From Haberlea rhodopensis (lineage: Eukaryota; Streptophyta; Magnoliopsida; Lamiales; Gesneriaceae), in the NCBI GenBank assembly GCA_907163345.1, contig CAJQUN010000474.1:1-64000 (forward strand): a stretch of DNA of 64,000 bases, read 5' to 3'. The notes below the pieces were generated by a model that was not told where the DNA came from, searched no databases, and saw only the letters and a list, made by a program, of their open reading frames with translations. Of this stretch, positions 28,626 through 39,100 are shown piece after piece; positions within the stretch are counted from its first letter, which is position 1, and the number at the start of each line of letters is the position of its first letter. A program made the position numbers and the translations under genes.

Positions 28626-31508
28626 ATGTCAAAGACAACGCAGCCGAGTTTTCTCACCAACGCTATTCATGTGGATTTTCACTCTATTTATCTTCAGACG
28701 ATGAAGCCATGAAAGCAGTGTTCCAAAAGTTGGACACCTCTGGATTACTGGTGATTTTAAGCCAAACACCTACTTAGTATCCGGCGGCTATTCAGGAGTT
28801 CTTCGCCAATGCACGGATAGTTGGCGAAGCCGTTGTGTCCTCTATCAGTGGACAACATATCAATATTACTATGGAAGACTTTGCCACTCAGATGTGTCTT
28901 CCAATGTCTGGGATAACAACTGCCTTCTCCGTATCTGTGCCAATCCTAGAGGCGATGAGAAAGGGTTTTTCTGACTCACATGAACGTCCCCAAACCACCC
29001 TTCAAAAAGATATTGATTAAGAGCCACTTTCGCCAACTGGCAGATGTCATATCCAAAGGGCTGCTATGCAAAGATGGATCTTTCGACGTCATCACACCTG
29101 AGAAATTTGCACTGATGAGTGCAATCACAAATAACGTTGAAATTAACTGGTCAGTAATGTTGTTTCAAGTGCTATCAAACTTAGTGCTCTCCGGAAAAGG
29201 TCAATCGGGATTTGCTCTCCCTCTTAGTCGTATCTTTGAGAGCAAAAATATTCAGACCGGAGACTCTTCTTCTCTCCACCCAGGGCGACTCATAACTGCC
29301 AGATATCTAGAGATCAATAAGAAACGAGTCGGTGGAGAGACTAAGACCAGCAAACCAGCAGCAGTCAAGAGGAGACAACCTCTGGTAGTCAGTGACTCTG
29401 AGCATACAGTCTCAGAATCTGATGAAACTTCACCTATTCCACCAGCGAAAAGACCAAGAACAAAAAGAGGAGGACCAGCTGCAGCCAAGCTTCAAGTATC
29501 AGCAGCCATGTTTGAGGCTGTGATCCCAACGTTTGAAGCTCCGTTGCCCCGCTGGCCATGATCCCATTTAACCCAACCTCTTCTGCAGCCAACACATCAA
29601 CCAACCCCAGTACCCTTCAACAACCAGGCTCAATTTCTTTCAGAACACCCAAATCCCTTTGGCCATATTGCCATCCCAAGACCACCACCACTGGAAGAGG
29701 AAAAGAATCCATGATCCCTTTATCCACTCCAGTGGCATATGAGATTGACTTAGTCATGAGCACAGTCGAGGCAAACATGCAGCCTCAACTTGAAGTATTT
29801 GATAGATGGGAGCAAGCACGTTTGCAAATTTGCCTTGTTGATTTTCTTCCAATTCTGGAACAGGCCAGGCACGATGAGAATCAAGTGATGGCCTTCCTCC
29901 AAGCTCAAGACGTAAAGAAAGCTCTCCAGCTTCGGGATGTGTTCCGCCTAATGATTTATGTGGGTGAACTCCAGACCCTGATCATATCCCGACATAATGA
30001 ATTCAATGCTACAGCTAGGACTGCCAATCATGACCGAGCTGTGCTAAATGCTCTTGTTCCCAAGCTTGAAATGGCAGAGACTGCTCTACATGACTTAAGA
30101 ATCAGTACTGGTCTGCACTCATGCTCAACTGTACCAGGTGATGATGACTCCGCTCCTACTGACTTGAGCTTAGCCCCAAGCATCCATGATGTTCCTAGTA
30201 CTGCAGTGCTGGTTCCTCAGGTTGAACCACTAGTGGTTGATGACCTTGATCTGACTGTCTCCAGCTCAGCTCCAACAATCCCACCTATTTCAAGTATCGT
30301 GGAAACGGTTCCCGCAGGTGAAACCACTTTGGATGATGCTTCACCTCAACCAGATATGGACATTGATTCCATAGATGTTGACAGCGTTATTCATAAGGTA
30401 ATTACCCAGGCTACCCCATCCATAACTATCCCTTCCTCAACTCATACATAAACACCTATCCATTCCCCTGATACCTCTGCCCATGCTGCACTCACTGATG
30501 ATTGCCAAATCACCCATCAAGTTGAACCCCTTGAACCTCCGACTCACCCTGAAACCCAACTCTCCTCACAAATTGAACCTCCGACTCACCCTGAAACCCA
30601 ACTCTCCCCACAAATTGAACCTCCGACTCACCCTGAAACCCAACTCTCCCCACAAATTGAACCTTCTGCTCACCCAACAACTTCTGAACTTAACCCTTCA
30701 ATCTCACAAATTCATCCAGCTGCTACCTCCCCTGGACGCTGCGTGTCCTCAACTGCAGCTGATGCTCATACCAGCCCTCAACGTGTTCTTACTGGCTCGC
30801 ATCCTGCACCTGCTGCCACTCCACCTGAGGCATTGGAACAATCAGTAGGAAATGAACCTTCTGCTGATTTTTTTTGACTTTGCTGACCCTTTGTCCATTG
30901 AAGGTCCCTCCGCTCTAACAGTACAACTTGGCAATATGACAACATTGATCTCCGGGCTGGCCAGTGAGATCAATAAACTCAAGTCTGAAGAACGCAATGC
31001 CAGCAATGCTATTGATAGTCATCAGCTTCATACAGATCATCAGTTTGGGCGTATAAATCGAGACCTTGACAGACTTCAAACTGCTGTTGACAGAAATCAT
31101 CAATTCGTTCTTGATGCCTTTGCCGATGTATTCTCGAGGATAGCCCAAACTAATATCCAGTTGAAGCAGCAGAATGACTCTCTCCATGCTGCCTCTACAC
31201 TTGCCTTGGAGGAGAAAATTGAAGACACCAAGAAGCTTTTATCTGAGCCGCTAGATACTATGCAGGAGGCCTTTGCCTCACAGCTTCAGGATTTAAGTGC
31301 TGGCTTTCCAAAGCCTATCCACTACCAGTCCAAGTCCACTGCATATGCTCCCCCACCAAGAAGAGAATCAGGTCTAGCTCAGCGCGCACCTGTTGCCCCT
31401 GAAGGTGGACATCACTCCAGATCTGCTTCCCAGCCAAGATCTCGAAGTCCGCGCCAACCAACTACCGAAAAGCGTGACTATTCCAAACATTGGTTCGGGC
31501 GCAAATAG
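28626..31508 (+). pseudogene. Third ORF of copia element (env-position protein), frameshifted
   Basis: Coding-like region after pol, in the place where SIRE/Maximus elements carry an extra ('env-like') ORF. I see no signal peptide or membrane helix, so the env label is positional only. From ATG 28626 it is broken by a frameshift near 28700, a TAG near 28777, a frameshift near 28975-29010, a frame change near 29555, TAA 30449-30451 and a slip at the T run 30866-30873. Parts in order: a conserved-looking N-terminal region (GQHINITMEDFATQMCLP, HFRQLADVISKGLLC), a basic nuclear-signal-like stretch (AKRPRTKRGGP), a helical middle (about 29720-30110), a proline/threonine-rich region with 14-residue repeats (30533-30658), a long coiled coil (about 30920-31300) and a basic tail (RSRSPRQP, HWFGRK). 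Resembles the plant mobile domain/transposon-type proteins sometimes attached to such elements. Function unknown. Confidence 0.75.
30533..30674 (+). repeat. 42-bp coding tandem repeat in third ORF
   Basis: Units begin at 30533, 30575 and 30617, with a partial fourth at 30659. Each encodes 14 residues of the type EPPTHPETQLSPQI. The units differ by a single T/C, so the expansion is recent. A multiple of three keeps the frame, which suggests it arose while the ORF was still translated. Confidence 0.9.
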
Positions 31509-32434
31509 TATCACTTTCTGTTCCCCTATTAATTACTCTTATCTTTTTACTGTTTTCATTAAATTTTCTCCATGTTTATCGTAACGTTTTTTTTTTTTTT
31601 TTGTGTTCACACTTATTGAATTTCTTCTATAAATAGAGACTCATGTTTGCTTTCACAACACACATTCACTCATCATGGTTCTTTTCACTTTCTATGCCCT
31701 GAAAATTCCTTGGTTTCATCTACGAAATTGCTTATGTTCATGGGTTTATTACTTATCTAAATCAACCCCTCATGGATTGATTACTTATCTAACCCAGCTC
31801 CGTTAAGCTTCAGCGTTTGGATCCTACTCTGATGCTCATCATCAGTCAGGAACTGCAATCAGGAGTTATCTGAGTGCTGATGACAAAAAGGGGGAAGACA
31901 GAGATAGAGTATTCTCAAGAGAGATAGAGTATTTTCATTAGGTGAATCCATAAACCATGGAGGCCTGATGAATATACATTTGAACTCTTCCCGACTTCCT
32001 CTCTGAAACAAGGTAGACCGGAAGACAGAGTCATGGAGGCCAGATGCATATACATTTGACTCTTCCCGACTCCCTCTCTGAAACAAGGTGGATCGAGCTC
32101 TTCCTCTCTGAAACAAGGTGGATCGAGCTCTTCCTCTCTGAAACAAGGTGGATCGAGCTCTTCCTCTCTGAAATTAGGTGGATTGAAGATCTCCGGTCTA
32201 CATTGCTTGTTTAAACAATTTGTCATGTATCAGCTATAATCTGTAAAAATAGATTTGTCTTAAGCTTTATCCAGTTATAAAAATTCATATTAAATAAAGA
32301 TGAATCTCTCTCAATTGTCCAGTTTGATTACAACTTGTAATCTGCTTATATTTATAACAAATGAAAATTTCCTTTCCATTATGTCTTCAAGTCTTTTCAG
32401 GATTCACCGATTATTGCTTAGTTTTGTCATCACC
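31509..32434 (+). other. Copia 3' non-coding region before the LTR
   Basis: No ORF with protein features. It holds a T15 run (about 31588), a TATA-like CTATAAATAG (about 31629-31638), and an imperfect 30-bp tandem repeat (32071-32180). The end has CACCAAAAAGGGGGAAAT, the polypurine tract. Confidence 0.7.
32071..32180 (+). repeat. 30-bp tandem repeat in copia 3' region
   Basis: CTCTCTGAAACAAGGTGGAT followed by CGAGCTCTTC, period 30, three near-identical units and degenerate flanking ones. A weaker related copy (CTTCCTCTCTGAAACAAGGT) is at about 31992-32012. Confidence 0.88.
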
Positions 32435-32448
32435 AAAAAGGGGGAAAT
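32435..32448 (+). promoter_or_regulatory. Copia polypurine tract
   Basis: AAAAAGGGGGAAAT immediately before the 3' LTR start TGTTGGG. It primes plus-strand synthesis and fixes the LTR start. Confidence 0.9.
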
Positions 32449-33604
32449 TGTTGGGAAACGATTCCTAAGTTTTGGTGATTACAGACATCCACCGGATAAA
32501 GACATCCACCGGGTGAGGACATCCACCGGGTAAAGACATCCACCGGGTGAAGACATCTACCGGATAAAGACACCCACCGGATAAAGACACCCACCGGATA
32601 AAGACACCTATCCGGTGAAGACATCCACTGGGTGAAGACATCCACCGGATGAAGACATCTACCGGATGAAGACATCTACCGAATAAAGACATTACCGGAT
32701 GAAGACATCCACTGGGTGAAGACATCCACCGGATGAAGATATCTACCTGATGAAGACATCTACCGGATGAAGACATCTACCGGACTGAGATACTCACTGG
32801 ATAAAAACATCTACTGCATGAAGTCTTTTATCAAGTCTAACCAACATCTACTAAGCTAAAAAGTACGACTGGATACTGAAGTTACAAAACCAGTAGAAGT
32901 GAATCCAGCAGCGAGAGTACAAATCCATTTTACAAAGGCACAACAGAGCGACAAGCACTACAAAATCATCGCCACCAATTCCGTCAGATTGAAAGAGCCG
33001 TTGCTGAATAAAAATGGAAGGAAAATAAAATAGAGAAGAAAACAGATTCTACGCTGAACCTTCCATACCAAGAAAGTTTACCGTTGGAAATGAAGTCTAT
33101 AAATACAGATGCTGAATGAATGAAGAAACAGTTGAATCCACTGACAATCGAATATTCTATACATTCAAACAGAGAAATTTATCAAGTGATAATTTTTTGT
33201 AGATTCAGCCAGAGCAAGGAACACCTACTGATATATAAAAGATCAAGTTAAACTGGTGTACTGCTCAAAGATCGTTCAAAAACACGCAAAGCTTACAAGT
33301 GTAAAAGTCATTCAAAGGAGTGTTAGATAGTTTACTTTGTAAATGAATTCTATACATTGTGTTGCTAGGAGTTTAGGCATAGCTGTGTGAAAGCCTAAGG
33401 AGGTTGTATACTGTAAAGTGTAAACCAAATTCTTCTAGTGTATCCTTCCTGCAAAGGAAGAAGGGGAGACGTAGAAGCGTTGTGCTTCGAACTTCCAGAA
33501 ACAATCCCTGTGTTCTTTACTTGTTTTTTATTGTTTGCTTTATTTACTCACAAGTTCAGCAGACGTTTTCCGCACTTCACTTAGTGTCTACTGACTTGCT
33601 AAAT
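32449..33604 (+). repeat. Copia 3' LTR, right end truncated
   Basis: Aligns with 13654-14810 with about 18 differences, then stops: the last 112 bp of the LTR (equivalent of 14811-14922), including the CA end and the target-site copy, are absent. The TATA box is at 33098-33105 and the 17-bp repeats at about 32482-32815. Confidence 0.93.
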
Positions 33605-33647
33605 TTTTCCGCACTTCACTTAGTGTCTACTGACTTGTTTTTTATTG
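33605..33647 (+). other. Repair scar at copia-satellite junction
   Basis: 33605-33637 is an exact 33-bp copy of 33566-33598 from the LTR. Its last bases run on as ACTTGTTTTTTATTG (33633-33647), identical to LTR positions 33519-33533, and then become satellite (ATTGGCTTTGGCGG). This looks like filler copied from nearby templates during break repair. Confidence 0.85.
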
Positions 33648-33732
33648 GCTTTGGCGGATTCCAATTTTGAGTTTTCAAAAAGCCGTAAGAATTTTTCACT
33701 CGGTTTTAGGGTTTTCCCAGAAGAAAAAAAAT

Positions 33733-34700
33733 TATACGGCCTCTTTGATGTCAGTCTGGGCTGATTTCTGAAAGTCAAAAGTCGTAACGGTGTAAATGTA
33801 ACATATTGGCTTTGGCATAATCCAATTTTGAGTTTTCAAAAGCCGTAAGAATTTTTTACTCGGTTTTAGGGTTTTCCTAGAATAAAAATAATTATACGGC
33901 CTCTCTGATGTCAGCCTGAGCTGATATCTAAAAGTCAAAAGTCATAAAGGTTTAAATAGAACATTTTGGCTTTGGCAGATTCAAATTTTTAGTTTTCAAA
34001 AAGGCGTAAGAATTTTTCATTTTGTTTTAGGGTTTTCCTAGAAGAAAAAAAAATTATACGGCCTCTCTGATGTCAGCCCGGGCTGATTTCTGAAAGTCAA
34101 AAGTCATAACTGTGTAAATGAAACATATTGGCTTTGACAGATTCCAATTTTGAGTTTTCAAAAAGCCGTAAGAAATTTTCACTCGGTTTTAGGGTTTTCC
34201 CAGAAGAAAAAAATTATACGGCCTCTTTGATGTCAGCCCGGGCTGATTTCTGAAAGTCAAAAGTCGTAACGGTGTAAATGTAACATATTGGCTTTGGCAG
34301 AATCCAATTTTGAGTTATCAAAAAGCCGTAACAAATTTTCACTATGTTTTAGGGTTTTCCTAGAATTAAAGAATTATACGGCCTCTCTAATGTCAGCCTG
34401 GGCTGATTTCTAAAAGTCAAAAGTCATAACGGTGTAAATAGAACATTTTGGCTTTGGCAGATTCAAATGTTTAGTTTTCAAAAAGGCGTAAGAATTATTC
34501 AATCGTTTTTAGGGTTTTCCTAGAAGGGCCTCTGTGATGTCAGCCCGGGCTGATTTCTGAAAGTCAAAAGTCATAACGGTGTAAATGTAACATATTGGCT
34601 TTGGCAGATTCCAATTTTGAGTTTTCAAAAAGCCGTAAGAATTTTTCACTCGGTTTTATAGTTTTCCTAGAAGAAATAAAATTATACGGCCTCTATGATG
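33733..34700 (+). repeat. Higher-order satellite block related to 37206-38190
   Basis: Same ordered markers at an offset of about 3.48 kb: TCAGTCTGGGCTG, TTTGGCATAATCC, TTTTTCATTTTGTTTTAGGG, GAGTTATCAAAAAGC, the shortened AGAAGGGCCTCTGTG monomer and GATGTCAAATCGGGC. Identity is lower than for the 8.86-kb pair, so it is an older duplication. Confidence 0.75.
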
Positions 34701-36108
34701 TCAAATCGGGCTGATTTCTGAAAGTCAAAAGTCATAACGGTGTAAATGTAACATATTGGCTTTGACAGATTCCAATTTATGTTTTCAAAAAGCCGTAAGA
34801 ATTTTTCACTCGGTTTTAGGGTTTTCCTAGAAGAAAACAAAATTATACGGCCTCTATGATGTCAGCCCGGGCTGATTTCCGAAAGTCAAAAGTCATAACT
34901 GTGTAAATGTAACATATTGGCTTTGGCAGATTCCAATTTTGAATTTTCAAAAAGCCGTAAGAATTTTTCACTCGGTTTTAGGGTTTTCCAAGAAGAAATA
35001 AAATTATATGGTCTCTATGATGTCAGATCGGGGTGATTTCTGAAAGTCAAAAGTCATAACGGTGTAAATGTAACATATTGGCTTTGACAGATTCCAATTT
35101 TGAGTTTTCAAAAAGGCGTAAGAATTTTTCACTCGGTTTTAGGGTTTTCGTAGAAGGAAAAAAATTATACGGCCTCTCTGATGTCAGCCCGGGCTGATTT
35201 CTGAAAGTCAAAAGTCATAACGGTGTAAATGTAACATATTGGCTTTGGCAGATTCCAATTTTGAGTTTTCAAAAAGCCGTAAAAAATTTTCACTCGGTTT
35301 AGGGTTTTCCCAGAAGAAAAAAAATTATACGGCCTCTTTCATGTCAGCCCGGGCTGATTTCTGAAAGTCAAAAGTCGTAACGTTATAAATGTAACATATT
35401 GGCTTTGACAGAATCCAATTTTGAGTTCTAAAGCCGTAAAAAATTTTCACTCGATTTTAGGGTTTTCCTAGAATAAAAAAAATTATACGGCCTCTCTAAT
35501 GTCAGCCTGGGTTGATTTCTGAAAGTCAAAAGCCATAACTGTGTAAATAGAACATTTTGGCTCTGGCAGATTCAAATGTTTAGTTTCAAAAAGGCGTAAG
35601 AATTATTCAATCGGTTTTTGGGTTTTCCTAGAAGGGCCTCTGTGATGTCAGCCCGGGCTGATTTCTGAAAGTCAAAAGTCATAACGGTGTAAATGTAACA
35701 TATTGGCTTTGGCAGATTCCAATTTTGAGTTTTCAAAAAGCCGTAAGAATTTCACTCGGTTTTAGGGTTTTCCTAGAAGAAATAAAATTATACGGCCTCT
35801 ATGATGTCAGATCGGGCTGATTTCTGAAAGTCAAAAGTCATAACGGTGTAAATGTAACATATTGGCTTTGACAGATTCCAATTTTGAATTTTCAAAAAGG
35901 CGTAAGAATTTTTAACTCGGTTTTAGGGTTTTCCTAGAAGAAAAAAAAATTATACGGCCTCTCTAATGTCAGCCTGGGTTGATTTCTGAAAGTCAAAAGC
36001 CATAACTGTGTAAATAGAACATTTTGGCTCTGGCAGATTCAAATGTTTAGTTTTCAAAAAGGCGTAAGAATTATTCAATCGGTTTTGGGTTTTCCTAGAA
36101 GGGCCTCT

Positions 36109-39100
36109 GTGATGTCAGCCCGGGCTGATTTCTGAAAGTCAAAAGTCATAACGGTGTAAATGTAACATATTGGCTTTGGCAGATTCCAATTTTGAGTTTT
36201 CAAAAAGCCGTAAGAATTTCACTCGGTTTTAGGGTTTTCCTAGAAGAAATAAAATTATACGGCCTCTATGATGTCAGATCGGGCTGATTTCTGAAAGTCA
36301 AAAGTCATAACGGTGTAAATGTAACATATTGGTTTTGAAAGATTCCAATTTTGAGTTTTCAAAAAGGCGTAAGAATTTTTATCTCGGTTTTAGGGTTTTC
36401 CTAGAAGAAAAAAAAATTATACGGCCTCTATGATGTCAGCCCGGGCTGATTTCTGAAAGTCAAAAGTCATAACAGTGTAAATGTAACATATAGGCTTTGG
36501 CAGATTCCAAATTTTGAATTTTCAGAAAGCCGTAAGAATTTTTCACTCGGTTTTAGGGTTTTCCTAGAAGAAAACAAAAGTATACGGCCTCTATAATGTC
36601 AGCTCGGGCTGATTTTTGAAAGTCAAAAGTCATAACGGTGTAAATGTAAAATATTGGCTTTGACGGATTCCAATTTTGAGTTTTCAAAACTGCGCAAGAA
36701 TTTTTCGTTAGGTTTTATTGTTTTCCAAGAAGAAATAAAATTATACGGCCTCTATGATGTCAGCTTTGGCTGATTTCTGAAAGTCAAAAGTCATAATGGT
36801 GTAAATGTAACTTATTGGCTTTGCTGGATTCAAATTTTGTGTTTTCAAAAAGCCGTAAGAATTCACTCGGTTTTAGGATTTTCCTGGAAGAAAAAATATT
36901 ATACGCATCTTTGATGTCAGCCCGGACTGCTTTCTAAAAGTCAAAAGTCATAACGGTGTAAATATAACATAATGGCTTTGGCAGAATCCAATTTTGAGTT
37001 TTCAAAAAGCCGTAATAATTTTTCACTCGATTTTAGGGTTTTCCTAGAATAAAAAAAATTATACGGCCTCTCTGATGTCAGCCTGGGCTGATTTTCTAAA
37101 AGTCAAAAGTCATAACGGTGTAAATAGAACATTTTGGCTTTGGCAAAATCAAATTTTTAGTTTTCAAAAAGGCGTAAGAATTTTTCACTCGCTTTTAGGG
37201 TTTTCCTAGAAGAAAAAAAAATATACGGCCTCTTTGATATCAGTCTGGGCTGATTTCTGAAAGTCAAAAGTCGTAACGGTGTAAATGAAACATATTGGCT
37301 TTGGCATAATCCAATTTTGAGTTTTCAAAAGCCGTAAGAATTTTTCACTCGGTTTTAGGGTTTTCCTAGAATAAAAATAATTATACGGCCTCTCTGATGT
37401 CAGCCTGAGCTGATTTCTAAAAGTCAAAAGTCATAACGGTTTAAATAGAACATTTTGGCTTTGGCAGATTCAAATTTTTAGTTTTCAAAAAGGCGTAAGA
37501 ATTTTTCATTTTGTTTTAGGGTTTCCCTAGAAGAAAAAAAAATTATACGGCCTCTCTCATGTCAGCCCGGGCTGATTTCTGAAAGTCAAAAGTCATAACT
37601 GTGTAAATGAAACATATTGGCTTTGACAGATTCCAATTTTGAGTTTTCAAAAAGCCGTAATAAATTTTCACTCGGTTTTAGGGTTTTCCCAGAAGAAAAA
37701 AATTATACGGCCTCTTTGATGTCAGCCCGGGCTGATTTCTGAAAGTCAAAAGTCGTAACGGTGTAAATGTAACATATTGGCTTTGGCAGAATCCAATTTT
37801 GAGTTATCAAAAAGCCGTAACAATTTTTCACTCTGTTTTAGGGTTTTCCTAGAATTAAAAAAATTATACGGCCTCACTAATGTCAGCCTGGGCTGATTTC
37901 TAAAAGTCAAAAGTCATAACGGTGTTAATAGAACATTTTGGCTTTGGCAGATTCAAATGTTTAGTTTTCAAAAAGGCGTAAGAATTATTCAATCGTTTTT
38001 AGGGTTTTCCTAGAAGGGCCTCTGTGATGTCAGCCCGGGCTGATTTCTCAGTGTAAATGTAACATATTGGCTTTCGCAGATTCCAATTTTGAGTTTTCAA
38101 AAAGCCGTAAGAATTTTTCACTCGGTTTTAGAGTTTTCCTAGAAGAAATAAAATTATACGGCCTCTATGATGTCAAATCGGGCTGATTTCTGAAAGTCAA
38201 AAAGTTATAACGGTGTAAATGTAACATATTGGCTTTGACAGATTCCAATTTGAGTTTTCAAAAAGCCGTAAGAATTTTTCACTCGATTTTAGGGTTTTCC
38301 TAGAAGAAAAAAAATTAGGCCTCTATGATGTCAGACCGGGCTGATTTCTGAAAGTCAAAAGTCGTAACGGTGTAAATATAACATATTGGCTTTGGCAGAT
38401 TCCAATTTTGAGTTTTCAAAAAGGCGTAAGAATTTTTCACTCGTTTTTAGGGTTTTCCTAGAAGAACCCAGAAGAAAAAAAATTATACGGCCTCTTTCAT
38501 GTCAGCCCGGGCTGATTTCTGAAAGTCAAAAGTCGTAACGTTGTAAATGTAACATATTGGCTTGACAGAATCCAATTTTGAGTTCTAAAGCCGTAAGAAT
38601 TTTTCACTCGGTTTTAGGGTTTTCCTAGAATAAAAAAAATTATACGGCCTCTCTAATGTCAGCCTAGGTTGATTTCTGAAAGTCAAAATGCCATAACTGT
38701 GTAAATAGAACATTTTGGCTCTGGCAGATTCAAATGTTTAGTTTTCAAAAAGGCGTAAGAATTATTCAATCGGTTTTAGGGTTTTCCTAGAAGGGCCTCT
38801 ATGATGTCAGCCCGAACTGATTTCTGAAAGTCAAAAGTCATAACGGTGTAAATGTAACATATTGGCTTTGGCAGATTCCAATTTTGAGTTTTCAAAAAGC
38901 AGTAAGAATTTCACTCGGTTTTAGGGTTTTCCTAGAAGAAATAAAATTATACGGCCTCTATGATGTCAGATCGGGCTGATTTCTGAAAGTCAAAAGTCAT
39001 AACGGTGTAAATGTAACATATTGGCTTTGACAGATTCCAATTTTGAGTTTTCAAAGAATTTTTAACTCGGTTTTAGGGTTTTCCTAGAAGAAAAAAAAAT

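Larger units (their letters stand above)
13654..33637 (+). mobile_element. Ty1/copia LTR retrotransposon (SIRE/Maximus-like), split by a nested gypsy
   Basis: Complete in plan but inactive. Order: 5' LTR, iMet-type primer site, gag, protease, integrase, reverse transcriptase, RNase H, a third ORF, polypurine tract, 3' LTR. Integrase before reverse transcriptase is the copia order. The long LTR (about 1.27 kb), the long gag with a serine/acid-rich tail and an extra ORF after pol suggest the SIRE/Maximus lineage, an inference from layout rather than a phylogeny. Without the 7.9-kb nested gypsy the element is about 12 kb. The LTRs differ at about 18 sites over 1157 aligned bases, so it is fairly young. 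The left target flank is GTTTT (13649-13653); the right target-site copy is missing because the 3' LTR end and adjacent satellite were deleted. Confidence 0.93.

Noticed and set aside
28626..31508. Envelope gene for an infectious plant retrovirus
   Set aside because: Position fits, but I see no signal peptide, transmembrane helix or cleavage site; the sequence looks like a coiled-coil, basic accessory protein.
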